Of a stretch of 64,000 nt of DNA, positions 1 to 8,993 are shown piece by piece. A program made the position numbers and the translations under genes. The DNA is from Sinorhizobium kostiense. GTDB taxonomy: Bacteria > Pseudomonadota > Alphaproteobacteria > Rhizobiales > Rhizobiaceae. Numbering within the stretch: the stretch's first letter is position 1; each line of letters begins with the position of its first letter. The notes beneath the pieces were generated by a model. That model saw only the letters and a list, made by a program, of their open reading frames with translations, made no database searches and was not told the DNA's origin. The stretch is from contig NZ_JAGILA010000001.1 in NCBI RefSeq assembly GCF_017874595.1, forward strand, positions 1-64,000, written 5' to 3'.

Positions 1-600
1 GCTGCCGCTGGCGCTGCCGCTCCAGGTCGCCGTCGCGCCATTGTCGACGTCGCTCGACACCATCGTCCCGGTCGCCGTCGACGGTCCGGTCACCGGCGTC
101 TCGTCATCCGCGGCGAGCCCCGCCTCGGTCACCGAACCGCTGGTCACCGAGCTCTCGCCGATCACCGGCGCGTCGTTGGTGCCGTTGATGGTGATCGTCA
201 CCGTCTGGGTGTCGGTGGCGCCATTGTCGTCGGTCACCGTGACGACGAAGGTCTCGGTCGCCGTCTCGCCCTCCGAAAGGCTATCGGCAAGGCCGTTGTC
301 GAGCGTGTAGGTCCAGACGCCGCCGGCGGTGATGACGAAGCTGCCAAGGCTGCCGCTGGCGCTGCCGCTCCAGGTCGCCGTCGCGCCATTGTCGACGTCG
401 CTCGAGACCATCGTCCCGGTCGCCGTCGACGGTCCGGTCACCGGCGTCGTGTCATCCGCGGCGAGCCCCGCCTCGGTCACCGAACCGCTGGTCACCGAAC
501 TTTCGCCGATCACCGGCGCGTCGTTGGTGCCGTTGATGGTGATCGTCACCGTCTGCGTGTCGGTGGCGCCGTTGTCGTCGGTCACCGTCACCTCGAAGCT
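1..600 (-). repeat. 348-bp tandem repeat in the adhesin gene
   Basis: The sequence starting at base 1 recurs almost unchanged from base 349, a period of 348 bp or 116 codons, in frame. For example the GGCGCGTCGTTGGTGCC segment near 167 recurs near 515. Divergence between the copies increases beyond ~590, where a different VCBS-type unit begins (another copy of its conserved end lies near 890). The near identity at DNA level implies recent unit duplication or ongoing homogenisation, and more copies probably lie to the left of the window. Confidence 0.85.
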
Positions 601-1875
601 CAGCGTGATCGTCTCGCCGTCGCCGAGGAATTGCACCAGCGCGTTCGGAACCTGATAGTTCCAGCCGGTTGACGTTGCATTGAAGCCGGCCAGCAACGTG
701 TCGGTCTGAGCGTGCGTCAGCGGGCCACCGTTCCAACTCGGCTGGCCGCTCGGCGTGCTCGTCACCGTCAACGTCTCGTTGGTGTCGACGTCGGCGAGCG
801 TGATCGTGCCGCTCGCCGTCAGATTGCCGCTGCCGTCGACCGCGACGTCCTCGGTGACCGCGCCGCTCGCCGTCGCCTCGATCACCGGCGTATCGTTGGT
901 GCCGTTGATGGTGATCGTCACCGTCTGCGTGTCGGTGGCGCCGCTATCGTCGGTGACCGTCACGTCGAAGCTGAGAGTGATCGTCTCGCCGGCATCGAGG
1001 AACTGCACCAGCGCATTCGGAACCTGGTAGCTCCAGCCGCTCTCGGTGGCGCTGAAGCCGGCCAGCAGCGTGTTGATCTGCGCTTGCGTCAGCGTGCCGT
1101 CGCTCCAGCTCGGCTCACCGTTTGGCGTGCTCGTTACCGTCAGCGTGTCGTTGGCGTCGGCATCCGTGGCCGCGATCGTGCCGCTGGTCCTGAGATTGCC
1201 GTCTCCGCCCACTGAGACGTCCTCAGTAACCATGCCGGCATCGGCCAGGGCCAGGTCGGGCGCATCATTCGGATCGAGAAGCGCCGACAACTCCTCCTCT
1301 TGCGCTACAGCGCCAAACTGCAGTTCGGTCGGGGACAAGAGGTCAAGCACCGGACCAGCATCGCCGATCTCGGCGTTATTATTCGAAAAGTTGCCTCCAC
1401 TACTCTGGCCGGAGACCACACTGATCGTTCCATCCGGCCCTGCGGCGACGTTGATGCCGTTCCCCTCGAGGACTGCAACCAGCGTTTCTCTCGGAATCTC
1501 GGCATCGCCAATAACGAATGTCGGGACATTGAGCGCCGCATTCACGATTCTGATGGTCGTGCCATCCGGCTGCTCGAGGACGACATCGTTGCCGATGACC
1601 TTTATGTTCTCCAGGGAGATGCCAGCTGGGAGCCGCACGATATTCGCGGCATCCGCCTTGACAATTTCCGGCACATCCGGTGCAGGCGTCGCTGCCAGAG
1701 CACCTTCTGCGGGTCCACCTGTCGCAGGATCCAGGAGTTGCGGCTCGGACGTTTCTCCAGCTTGCGCTTGCGCGACCAGGCGACTTCCCTTTGCGAAAAC
1801 CTCGTCGCCTGCCATAACATTTTCGACCGTTGACGCGTTCGCGCCACCGGCAACTGAAATACCTTTGGTTGCCAT
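1..1875 (-). CDS. Giant VCBS-repeat adhesin, N-terminal part (runs off left edge)
   Basis: This frame is open on the minus strand from an ATG at 1875 to the window edge: 625 codons with no stop, so the C-terminus lies outside. GAGGA sits 6 bases before the ATG. There is no signal peptide, as expected for a type I secretion substrate. Residues ~75-150 resemble the N-terminal retention/BapA-prefix module of LapA-type adhesins (LPAGISLENIKVIGND, then a PDGT turn). A VAAG at residues 143-146 is a candidate LapG dialanine cleavage site. From ~residue 215 come VCBS/cadherin-like repeats, each ending in a motif like VTITINGTNDAPVIG. The likely role is surface attachment or biofilm formation. A LapG-type protease is divergent and a type I secretion operon follows, which supports this. 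The family is clear; the ligand and total length are unknown. Confidence 0.88.
   Translation of the reverse strand, partial: MATKGISVAGGANASTVENVMAGDEVFAKGSRLVAQAQAGETSEPQLLDPATGGPAEGALAATPAPDVPEIVKADAANIVRLPAGISLENIKVIGNDVVLEQPDGTTIRIVNAALNVPTFVIGDAEIPRETLVAVLEGNGINVAAGPDGTISVVSGQSSGGNFSNNNAEIGDAGPVLDLLSPTELQFGAVAQEEELSALLDPNDAPDLALADAGMVTEDVSVGGDGNLRTSGTIAATDADANDTLTVTSTPNGEPSWSDGTLTQAQINTLLAGFSATESGWSYQVPNALVQFLDAGETITLSFDVTVTDDSGATDTQTVTITINGTNDTPVIEATASGAVTEDVAVDGSGNLTASGTITLADVDTNETLTVTSTPSGQPSWNGGPLTHAQTDTLLAGFNATSTGWNYQVPNALVQFLGDGETITLSFEVTVTDDNGATDTQTVTITINGTNDAPVIGESSVTSGSVTEAGLAADDTTPVTGPSTATGTMVSSDVDNGATATWSGSASGSLGSFVITAGGVWTYTLDNGLADSLSEGETATETFVVTVTDDNGATDTQTVTITINGTNDAPVIGESSVTSGSVTEAGLAADDETPVTGPSTATGTMVSSDVDNGATATWSGSASGS
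1438..1449 (-). other. Candidate LapG cleavage motif (VAAG) in the adhesin
   Basis: These codons encode Val-Ala-Ala-Gly at residues 143-146, at the end of the N-terminal retention-like module and before a Gly/Ser/Asn-rich linker. LapG proteases of pseudomonads cut adhesins between the two alanines of TAAG/PAAG motifs placed about 100-150 residues from the N-terminus. Position and motif agree, but cleavage is an inference. Confidence 0.5.
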
Positions 1876-2301
1876 GGAGAAATCCTCAATAAGTTAATCG
1901 CAAGTAAACACAGCTTGACCTTGAAAGCAATTCTTGAGCGGAATCGAAGAGAGACGCCTATATATCAGGGTATGCAAAAACTGCATCAATCTACTCGCGA
2001 TGGTTTATTCGCATATCATCTTATGCCTTATGGGCCGGCCTCCGTGGCAGTTGCGCCATCGAATCTTCACCAGTTGTCCCCTCGCTTTCAGCGCCGGGTA
2101 CGGCGATCCAATAACAATCCTGCGTATCGCTCGACTATTTTCCAGTTTACGCCAGCCATACACCCATCGATAAAGCATATAACTTGACTAAAGTTTTAGA
2201 TAAATAGTATGTCTAGAGGACACCAAAGATATTCCGTGTCGATTTACGTGAGTTTTTCTTTTTGTTCGTAGGGTGCCGTCATTCAACCGTGAGGTGCGGC
2301 A
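1876..2301. promoter_or_regulatory. Divergent promoter region of adhesin and LapG genes
   Basis: This 426-bp, comparatively AT-rich stretch separates the adhesin start (1875, minus) from the lapG-like start (2302, plus). It must carry both promoters. I cannot assign -35/-10 boxes with confidence. The short inverted TGCAAAAACTGCA occurs around 1973-1985, and T-rich runs lie near 2250-2265. The small frames here are not convincing genes. Confidence 0.5.
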
Positions 2302-3207
2302 ATGAACGGAAAGAACTGGACAGGCATTAAGGTCTCTTCGAAGGCATTTCTCTTGGCGGCCGGCCTGCTGGTCCCGACCGCGGCGGCAGCCGGTCAATCC
2401 GAAGCCGCCTCCTTTGCACCTATGCGGTATGGCTTCGGCGCGCCAATCGCTGCCGCTGCGAGCACCATCGACATTTGGCAGAAAGCGACGGGAGCGCTCG
2501 CCTCCCGGCAGCCTCGGCAGGTCGCCGCCGTCACTTCGCTTCGCCCTCCGCGCAATGCCGCCTCCGGCGATGCCCCTACGGCCGTGTTCCGATCGGTGGC
2601 CTTTCGCGTAACCGCGGTGCCTGCGGCGCAGAAATGGAAGGCGGTCTTTCCCTATGTCAAGGCGGCCAATTTCGACCGATGTGGCACGACCGCCGAATGC
2701 CCGGCGAGCGCAATCCTGCGCAAGTCAATCGGCAACGCGGCCAATGCCAAATTTCACGAGAAGCTGCACGGCATCAACCGCACCGTCAACTGGTTGGTGC
2801 GCTATGAACCGGACGCGCAGAACTATGGTGCGAAGGATCACTGGGCAGTGCCGAGCGAAATTCTCGCTCGCGGCAAGGGTGACTGCGAAGACTACGCCAT
2901 ATTAAAGATGGCGGCGCTCAAGGAACTGGGCCTGCCGCCGCAGTCGATGTCGGTTGTCGTCGTCCGCGACACCAGGCGAAACCTGTACCACGCGGTCCTC
3001 GCGGTGATGACCAGTCAGGGCTATTTCATCCTCGACAACCTGAGCAACGAAGTGAAGCTCGATAGCGCCCTGCCCGACTATCAGCCGCTGTTCTCGGTCA
3101 GCGCGGACCGCACGTGGATCCATGGCATCAAGGCCGCCAACGACAAGATCGCTTCCGCCGCCCCAACCTTGCTTGACGTCATGCCTGGTGAGGGCGCGCT
3201 GCGATAG
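2302..3207 (+). CDS. LapG-type periplasmic transglutaminase-like cysteine protease
   Basis: A 301-residue protein of the bacterial transglutaminase-like cysteine proteinase family (COG3672, LapG). Residues ~1-30 form a signal peptide (hydrophobic FLLAAGLLVPTAAAAG), so it acts in the periplasm. The catalytic triad is visible: C195 in GDCEDYA, H230 in LYHAVLAV, D245 in ILDNLSN. Known LapG enzymes cut the N-terminal retention module of giant adhesins and release them from the surface, under inhibition by the c-di-GMP receptor LapD. The gene is divergent from a VCBS adhesin with a VAAG site, its likely substrate. GAGGTG precedes the ATG. Its stop is 21 bp from the stop of the converging RHH gene. 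No LapD gene is seen in the window. Confidence 0.9.
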   Translation: MNGKNWTGIKVSSKAFLLAAGLLVPTAAAAGQSEAASFAPMRYGFGAPIAAAASTIDIWQKATGALASRQPRQVAAVTSLRPPRNAASGDAPTAVFRSVAFRVTAVPAAQKWKAVFPYVKAANFDRCGTTAECPASAILRKSIGNAANAKFHEKLHGINRTVNWLVRYEPDAQNYGAKDHWAVPSEILARGKGDCEDYAILKMAALKELGLPPQSMSVVVVRDTRRNLYHAVLAVMTSQGYFILDNLSNEVKLDSALPDYQPLFSVSADRTWIHGIKAANDKIASAAPTLLDVMPGEGALR

Positions 3208-3228
3208 ACCGAGTGACGGCCGGAAAGA

Positions 3229-3831
3229 TCATGCCAGGACAAAGCCGAGCACGACGTCCTGATCGAGCAAAGACGCGAGCGCGGCATTGAGCCGGCCCCG
3301 GGTCACATGCTGATTGATGCCGATTGTGAACCCTGCGGGTTGCGGTTCGCCCGGGGACGCCTTCAGCCGCTCCACCAGTTCGGCGAATTGAACGTCGAAG
3401 GAGAGCCTCAGACCCTGTGCCGGAGGTGACGATTGGAAGCCTAAGAACCGCGACTGAACGAATGCCAGGAACGCGGGATTATAGGCGATGATGCGCTTGT
3501 TGCCTGCAAGAGCGAAAGCTGGAGATGGACAGGCATGCACCTGGCCGGCGACGATGGGGAGACTGCTGCGCGCCCTGGCGTTGGACAATTGATCTCGCAA
3601 ATAGCGCGTCGCGACATAACGCAGCCTGGCGGTCAGATTACCGCCTTCGCCGACGCCCCGCTCACACTCGGCGACGATGTCGGCGAGTTTCATGCCCCTT
3701 TGCGTGGCGAGTTCCGAAAGGCTCGACCAGAAAATCTCCTCGAGCTTGATCCCTCGCCGCTGCCCTTGGACGGTCACGACGCGGAATCTGAGGGCGCTCA
3801 TCTCTTCCGCACTCGGGTGGCTGGCAGTCAT
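3229..3831 (-). CDS. Ribbon-helix-helix (RHH_4-like) protein with PAS-like C-terminus
   Basis: About 200 residues with no signal peptide or membrane segment, so cytoplasmic. Near the N-terminus, RRGIKLEEIFWSSLSELA followed by ~20 residues resembles the RHH_4 ribbon-helix-helix family. The C-terminal half contains ALAGNKRIIAYNPAFLAFVQ, which looks like the start of a PAS fold. It is the last gene of the tolC-ABC-hlyD operon. I chose the ATG at 3831, immediately after the hlyD stop (3836-3838); an upstream in-frame ATG at 3861 would overlap hlyD by 26 bp. Similar small RHH proteins occur beside secretion and sulfotransferase genes in alphaproteobacteria with unknown role. Transcriptional or ligand-sensing control of the adhesin system is an inference. 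Confidence 0.7.
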   Translation of the reverse strand: MTASHPSAEEMSALRFRVVTVQGQRRGIKLEEIFWSSLSELATQRGMKLADIVAECERGVGEGGNLTARLRYVATRYLRDQLSNARARSSLPIVAGQVHACPSPAFALAGNKRIIAYNPAFLAFVQSRFLGFQSSPPAQGLRLSFDVQFAELVERLKASPGEPQPAGFTIGINQHVTRGRLNAALASLLDQDVVLGFVLA

Positions 3832-3835
3832 CAGT

Positions 3836-5128
3836 TTAGCGTTCCCGCAGCGCTTCCTCACGTGCCTTGTTGATCGGCTTCATGAGGTAAGTGAGGATAG
3901 TCTTCTTGCCCGTCATGATGTCGACCGATGCGATCATGCCCGGCATGATCGCATATTGCCTTCCATCCTTTTCGAGCGCAGCCTCGTCTGTCTTGACGCG
4001 AGCGAGGTAGTACGTTTCGCCGCTATTGGGATCTACGAGGCTGTCTGCACCAATGGTTTCGACCTCGCCGCCAAGACCACCATAGATGGAGAAATCATAG
4101 GCCGAAATCTTGATGAGGGCGGGCTGGCCGACGCGCACGAAGGCGACGTCGCGCGGTGAAAGGCGGGCCTCCACCAGAAGTGTTTCGGACGTCGGCACGA
4201 CGCCGCCGATGACTGCGCCCGGCGTCACATAGGCACCGACGGTATTGACCTCGAGCGTATTGATGATGCCGTCGACCGGAGAGCGAATGTCGGTGTTCGC
4301 CACCCGGCTGGTCGCCCCTCGGATCGTTTCCTCGATCACCGAAAGCTGCGAGAGTGCCTCGGTCTTTTCCGCGAGAGCCTCCTGCTTGAGCTGCAGCGAC
4401 AGCTCCGTCACCTGCAATTCCGCTTCGCGGACCGCCGCCTCCAATCGCCCGATCGATTCTCTCGCCAGGGCGAGTTGGCCGCGCGTATCGGTCAACTCCT
4501 TCTCAACACGCAACAATTCCGTCTGCGCTACAAGTTTGCGCTTAACCATCGGCGCCAACAATTCCTGTTCGCGCTCGGTCACTTCAAGGCTGTCCGAGAG
4601 TCTGGCGATGTTGGCCTCGGCCTCAGCGAGTTCCTTCTGCCGCTGGCCATGACGCGCCTGCATTACGGAGAGCTTGTTGCTGAAGTTGCTGGCCTTCGCA
4701 CGAAGCAATTGTTCTTCATTGGTGCATATGGCCGGGGCCGTCCTGACAATGTCCTCCGGGCACTGGTAATCGGAATCGTACCTCCCCGCCTCCTCGAGTT
4801 CCAGGCGCGCGATCTGCGCGCGTAGCGAACGCGCCTTCGCTTCGAGTTCACCGAGCGACGAACCGCTGGCAGTATCGTCCAGCCGCAGGATCAGATCGCC
4901 GCGGCGGACGACCTGCCCGACCTGAACGGCGATCTCGCGAACGATGCCCGGTTCGCTCGATTGGATCACCTGGGTCTTAGAAACCGGGATGACCTTCCCC
5001 TCCCCCCGGGCGATCTCGTCGACCTCGGCAATCGCGGCCCAGGCCACGAAGAAGCTGATGAGCAGGCCGATGACAAGCAACCCAGCGCGCGCCGCCAGCG
5101 GCGGCTTTTCAATCATTCCGACATTCAT
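3836..5128 (-). CDS. Type I secretion membrane fusion protein (HlyD/LapC-like)
   Basis: A 430-residue periplasmic adaptor of the HlyD family. It has a short cytoplasmic N-terminus, one membrane anchor (residues ~14-30, LLVIGLLISFFVAWAAIAEV), a biotinyl-lipoyl-like segment, a long Glu/Arg/Leu-rich coiled-coil hairpin (~95-270), and a beta-barrel region ending near PGMIASVDIMTGKKTI, the typical HlyD C-terminal signature. It bridges the inner-membrane ABC protein and the TolC-like channel. Its ATG overlaps the stop of the ABC gene by 4 bp (ATGA), indicating translational coupling. The probable cargo is the neighbouring VCBS adhesin. Confidence 0.93.
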   Translation of the reverse strand: MNVGMIEKPPLAARAGLLVIGLLISFFVAWAAIAEVDEIARGEGKVIPVSKTQVIQSSEPGIVREIAVQVGQVVRRGDLILRLDDTASGSSLGELEAKARSLRAQIARLELEEAGRYDSDYQCPEDIVRTAPAICTNEEQLLRAKASNFSNKLSVMQARHGQRQKELAEAEANIARLSDSLEVTEREQELLAPMVKRKLVAQTELLRVEKELTDTRGQLALARESIGRLEAAVREAELQVTELSLQLKQEALAEKTEALSQLSVIEETIRGATSRVANTDIRSPVDGIINTLEVNTVGAYVTPGAVIGGVVPTSETLLVEARLSPRDVAFVRVGQPALIKISAYDFSIYGGLGGEVETIGADSLVDPNSGETYYLARVKTDEAALEKDGRQYAIMPGMIASVDIMTGKKTILTYLMKPINKAREEALRER

Positions 5129-7299
5129 GAACTCGCCCCCGGTGAGGGATTGATGGCGCCGCTCCGCTTCTGCAGTTGATCGATGACCTGCGCCTTTGGC
5201 CCGTCGGCCACGATGCGACCTCTGTCAAGGACCAGAAGCCGATCGACGAGTTGAAGCATGCTGTGACGATGGGTGGAGATCAAGACGGTCACGTCGCGAC
5301 CGAAGACGGTGGAAAGCCTGTTGATCAACTCCCGCTCGCTGGCCATGTCCAGGGCTCCGGAAGGTTCGTCGAGAAAGACGATCTTCGGTTTGCGAAGCAG
5401 GAGGCGCGCTATGGCCACGGCCTGGCGCTGCCCCCCCGAAAGCTGGGAGCCCCGCTCGCCGACCGGCATGTCATATCCGCGTGGATGGTGCGAGACGAAA
5501 TCGTCAACGCCGGCGAGCTTCGCCGCCGCCACCATCTCCTCATCGCTCGCCATGGGGTTGGCCATCAGCAGATTGTCCTTGACGGTGCCGGAGAACAGGT
5601 CCGAACTTTGTGAGACGAAGGACACCGCCGAGCGTACCACGGATGGATGGAATTGCCGGATGTCGACGCCATCGAGCAGGATCCGGCCCGCGCTCGGAGG
5701 ATAAAGTCCGGCGAGCAGACGGCCGATCGTCGTCTTCCCTGAGCCGATGCGGCCGATGATGCCGACCCGTTCACCCGCTTTGATGGTCATGCTCATGCCA
5801 TGGATGACCTTGTGGTCCGATCCCGGATAGGCGAAATCGACATTGGCGAAGGTGAGGCTTCCCTGGCGAATGTCGCGGTTGACGAAGCCGACCGTGTTCG
5901 GCCGATCTTCCGGTTGCTCCATGATCGAATTGAGGATCTTCAGTGACAACAGTGCTTGCCGGAGCCGCGCAAGCGTCAAAGCGATCTGCCCGAGCGGCGC
6001 GACGGCGCGGCCGGCCAGCATGCTGGCCGCTATGATGGCGCCGGATGAAATATTGCCCTGCGCGAATTCATACGCCCCGGCGACCACGATGCAGACTGTC
6101 ACCAGTTGCTGCACGAACTGCGTCGCATGCGAAGCCCATGACGAGACCTGCTTGATCTGCTCGGACGTATTGGAGGAATGCTTGCCCAGCTCGTTCCACC
6201 GGCGCAGTAGCAACTTCTCCGAATGCAGGGTTTTCACAGTCTCGATGGCGCCGATCGTTTCGACCAGCAGGGATTGGCGCTGCGCGGATTCGTTCGAGGC
6301 GGCGGCCACCCGGTTGCCAATCTTGCGCTGGGCGACGTAACCGACAAAGACGCTCAATAAGAAGGCGACCGTGGGGACTATCGCGATCCACCCTGCCACG
6401 GCGTAAACGGCCGCGATGAAAACGAAGGCGAAAAGGCTGTCGATGAGCGTACTTACCGTGTTCGAAGTGAAGAACTCCCGAACGAATTCGAACTGCATGA
6501 CGCGGTTCGCGTATTCGCCTGTCGACTGCGGCCTTGAGGCGAGCGTCGCATGCAAGATCTTTTCGAAGAGCAGGTAAGAGAGCTTCAGGTCGGCTTTTCG
6601 GCCGGCATAATCGATGAGCGCAGCTCTTACCGTTTTCAACAGGAAGTCGAAGAAAATGGCGAAGCCGATACCTATTGCCAGCACCCACAGCGTCGAGATC
6701 GCCTTGTTGGGCAGGATGCGATCGTAGACGTTCATGGTGAAGAGCGGCGTTGCCAGCGCGAGCACGTTGATGAAGAAGGCTGCCAGCGCAACCTGTGCAT
6801 AGGCCTGCCAGAACGGCCTGACAGCCGAAGTTAACCAATGCCTGCGGTCGATCTCATGCGCCTCCCCCACAGCGGGAACTGCCGCCGTATTCAAATAGGT
6901 CGCCGAGAAGGCGACTGCATAGGCGATGTCGTCAAGTCGCAGGTCCGCAAGCCTTATGGCCACGCCATCCTGGAACGACGCATTCGAAAAGGTCAAAGCA
7001 CCGCCTGGTCCCTCCTCCAGGATCGCGACCGCACGGCCATCTTTGAAGACGAGGAGGAGCGGAAAGAAAAAACTTCGGTTGGCGAGGGCGCGCAGAGAAA
7101 CGAGCTCCGCCTCCAACCCAACGCGCTCTGCGATACGGGAAATGTCCTCGAAGCTCGGCGATGCCGCATCGAAGGGCACGTCCGAAAAGAGCACGGTTTC
7201 GGAAGACGGCCGGTTCAAGAAGATGCAGATCTCCTTGAACGCGGTCGTGAAGCCGGTCAATGCCGGGCCGGGTCGCGCTTGCGTTTCAACGCCTTGCAT
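5125..7299 (-). CDS. Type I secretion ABC transporter with C39-like domain (LapB-like)
   Basis: A 724-residue fused permease/ATPase. Residues ~1-130 resemble a C39 peptidase-like domain without an obvious catalytic Cys, as in transporters for RTX proteins and giant adhesins. A six-helix transmembrane domain (~155-430) follows, then the nucleotide-binding domain with Walker A GRIGSGKTT (~515-525), signature LSGGQRQAVAIA (~620) and Walker B IVFLDEPSGALD (~640). It powers export of unfolded C-terminal-signal substrates across both membranes with HlyD and TolC partners. It lies between the tolC-like gene (34-bp gap) and hlyD (4-bp overlap). Best read as LapB/RtxB subfamily, exporting the adhesin. 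Confidence 0.94.
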   Translation of the reverse strand: MQGVETQARPGPALTGFTTAFKEICIFLNRPSSETVLFSDVPFDAASPSFEDISRIAERVGLEAELVSLRALANRSFFFPLLLVFKDGRAVAILEEGPGGALTFSNASFQDGVAIRLADLRLDDIAYAVAFSATYLNTAAVPAVGEAHEIDRRHWLTSAVRPFWQAYAQVALAAFFINVLALATPLFTMNVYDRILPNKAISTLWVLAIGIGFAIFFDFLLKTVRAALIDYAGRKADLKLSYLLFEKILHATLASRPQSTGEYANRVMQFEFVREFFTSNTVSTLIDSLFAFVFIAAVYAVAGWIAIVPTVAFLLSVFVGYVAQRKIGNRVAAASNESAQRQSLLVETIGAIETVKTLHSEKLLLRRWNELGKHSSNTSEQIKQVSSWASHATQFVQQLVTVCIVVAGAYEFAQGNISSGAIIAASMLAGRAVAPLGQIALTLARLRQALLSLKILNSIMEQPEDRPNTVGFVNRDIRQGSLTFANVDFAYPGSDHKVIHGMSMTIKAGERVGIIGRIGSGKTTIGRLLAGLYPPSAGRILLDGVDIRQFHPSVVRSAVSFVSQSSDLFSGTVKDNLLMANPMASDEEMVAAAKLAGVDDFVSHHPRGYDMPVGERGSQLSGGQRQAVAIARLLLRKPKIVFLDEPSGALDMASERELINRLSTVFGRDVTVLISTHRHSMLQLVDRLLVLDRGRIVADGPKAQVIDQLQKRSGAINPSPGASS

Positions 7300-7333
7300 A
7301 AGGATGACCGATCATGTCCTTTGGCGCAGGTCA

Positions 7334-8779
7334 TCATTTCTGTCGGATTGGCTGAAGCAAATCCAGCGGCAAGCCATTCGTCTGCCTTGAGGGCACACGC
7401 CGATAGGTTTCCGTCGCCGGAGCGGCGGGAACGTTGAATTCGGTGCGCGCATAGGCTTCGGCCTGTGCCGGTGCTTTGATGCTCATCGTCGACAGGAGTT
7501 GGCCCGTCGCCGCGAGCAGACGGTACTCTGCAAACAAAGCGGCATATTGCGCTGTCTTCGCAAGAACATTCGAGTTGAACCGGGCGTTCTGCGCCCCTAG
7601 CACATCGAGCAACGAACGCTGGCCGACCGCAAGCTGCTCGCGGTAGGACGAAACCAGTTGGTCATTCACCTGCGCTTGCGCTCTGAGCGTGCGCGAGAGA
7701 TCATATTGGCTGGCGCGCCGCTCCCAGGAAATGCGGACGGCCTCTTCCACCTCGCGATGCGCCTGATGGAAAACCAGTCGCTGCTCGCTGGCGCGGCGCA
7801 TCTGCTCCTGCTCGTTGGCTATGTCGATGCCGCCACGATAGAGATTCCATCGCGCCACGACGCGCGCCTGCGCATCCCAGGTGTTCCCCGTCGAGCCATC
7901 GATGTCGTTGCCGGAACGAAGCCGCCCTTCGGCGACGATCTCGGGCAGCATGTTCGACTTGGCGGCCTTAACCTGCGAGTCGGCCACGTTGATATCGGCG
8001 TCCGCCGACTTGATGCGCGGATTGTTCGTGCGGGCGATGCCTATCGCCGACTCGAGCGTTCTCGGCAAGGCTGCCGCGACGGATTTTGGCATCGAGGGCT
8101 TCGTGAGCGGTTGACCGACGAGGCGATTGAAGCTGATCTGCGCGGTATCCAGCGCCTCTTGCGCTTCCTGCAGCCGCGCTCTTGCGGACAACAGCCGCTC
8201 TTCTACCTGCTGACGATCGGCTTCCGTCAGCCTTCCACCGGAAATCAGCGAGTCAATGTCGGAGCGGATCGATTGGTGGGCGGCGACGTTGCGCCGCGCC
8301 TCGTCGACGATCTGCTGCTGCAGGATGTATTCGAAATACTCGCGAACAATTTGCAGCGCGATCGTCTCCGATCGTTCCAGCACGCGGAAGGACGCACTGT
8401 CGACCCGTGCCGCCTGCCGTTCCACCTCGGCCCGGCGCCCGCCGCCATCAAACAGCTTCTGCGTGATTGTTAGGCCTACCTCCGATGGATAGAGCGGATC
8501 ATTCTCGATGGACGTGGCCCGGCGGCTGCTATCTTCAAGATGACGAACGCCAGTTGATGCCTCGAAATCAACGCTGGGCAGATAAAGCCCCCGCGCCTGC
8601 CGAAGCTCGAACTCAATCGCTTCACGGTTTTCAACCGACTGTCCGATTTCGGGATTTGATTCCATTGCGATCTGAAGCGCTTCGCGCAATGTCATCGCCT
8701 GCGCTGCTGCGCCGGCAAAAAAAGTTGATGCGAGCAGAATGGAAACAAATCCCCCGCGAATACCCATGCCCAGTTTCAA
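7334..8779 (-). CDS. TolC-family outer-membrane channel of the type I secretion system
   Basis: A 481-residue outer-membrane efflux protein. A signal peptide covers residues ~1-28, followed by MTLREALQIAMESNPEI, the usual beginning of mature TolC-type proteins. Two OEP repeats with long helical segments follow (LFDGGGRRAEVERQAARV; LYRGGIDIANEQEQMRR). I favour the TTG at 8779, because GAGGGGG lies 5 bases before it; an ATG four codons later (8767) has no well-spaced ribosome site. First gene of the four-gene secretion operon; the promoter should lie in 8780-8993. It forms the exit duct for the adhesin. Confidence 0.92.
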   Translation of the reverse strand: MKLGMGIRGGFVSILLASTFFAGAAAQAMTLREALQIAMESNPEIGQSVENREAIEFELRQARGLYLPSVDFEASTGVRHLEDSSRRATSIENDPLYPSEVGLTITQKLFDGGGRRAEVERQAARVDSASFRVLERSETIALQIVREYFEYILQQQIVDEARRNVAAHQSIRSDIDSLISGGRLTEADRQQVEERLLSARARLQEAQEALDTAQISFNRLVGQPLTKPSMPKSVAAALPRTLESAIGIARTNNPRIKSADADINVADSQVKAAKSNMLPEIVAEGRLRSGNDIDGSTGNTWDAQARVVARWNLYRGGIDIANEQEQMRRASEQRLVFHQAHREVEEAVRISWERRASQYDLSRTLRAQAQVNDQLVSSYREQLAVGQRSLLDVLGAQNARFNSNVLAKTAQYAALFAEYRLLAATGQLLSTMSIKAPAQAEAYARTEFNVPAAPATETYRRVPSRQTNGLPLDLLQPIRQK

Positions 8780-8993
8780 TCAATCCCCCTCGCAACCAAT
8801 GCGCTGCACTTCGATACTATTCCGTACTGAAAACCGCAAAAAACTGCGCACATAATACATTGCCGACAAAAGAGGGCCATCGCCTTTGAGGGAGTCCGCA
8901 GCCTCCGGCGGTTTTCACCGCACCTTGTTGCAAAAATAGAACAACTTCGCGTGGTATCGAGCACCCGCGTACGCCACAACGACAGGGGGCGTG

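Noticed and set aside
1046..1897. Plus-strand 283-codon frame
   Set aside because: Antisense to the adhesin N-terminus. The minus frame shows VCBS repeats and a retention-like module, so this is a shadow.
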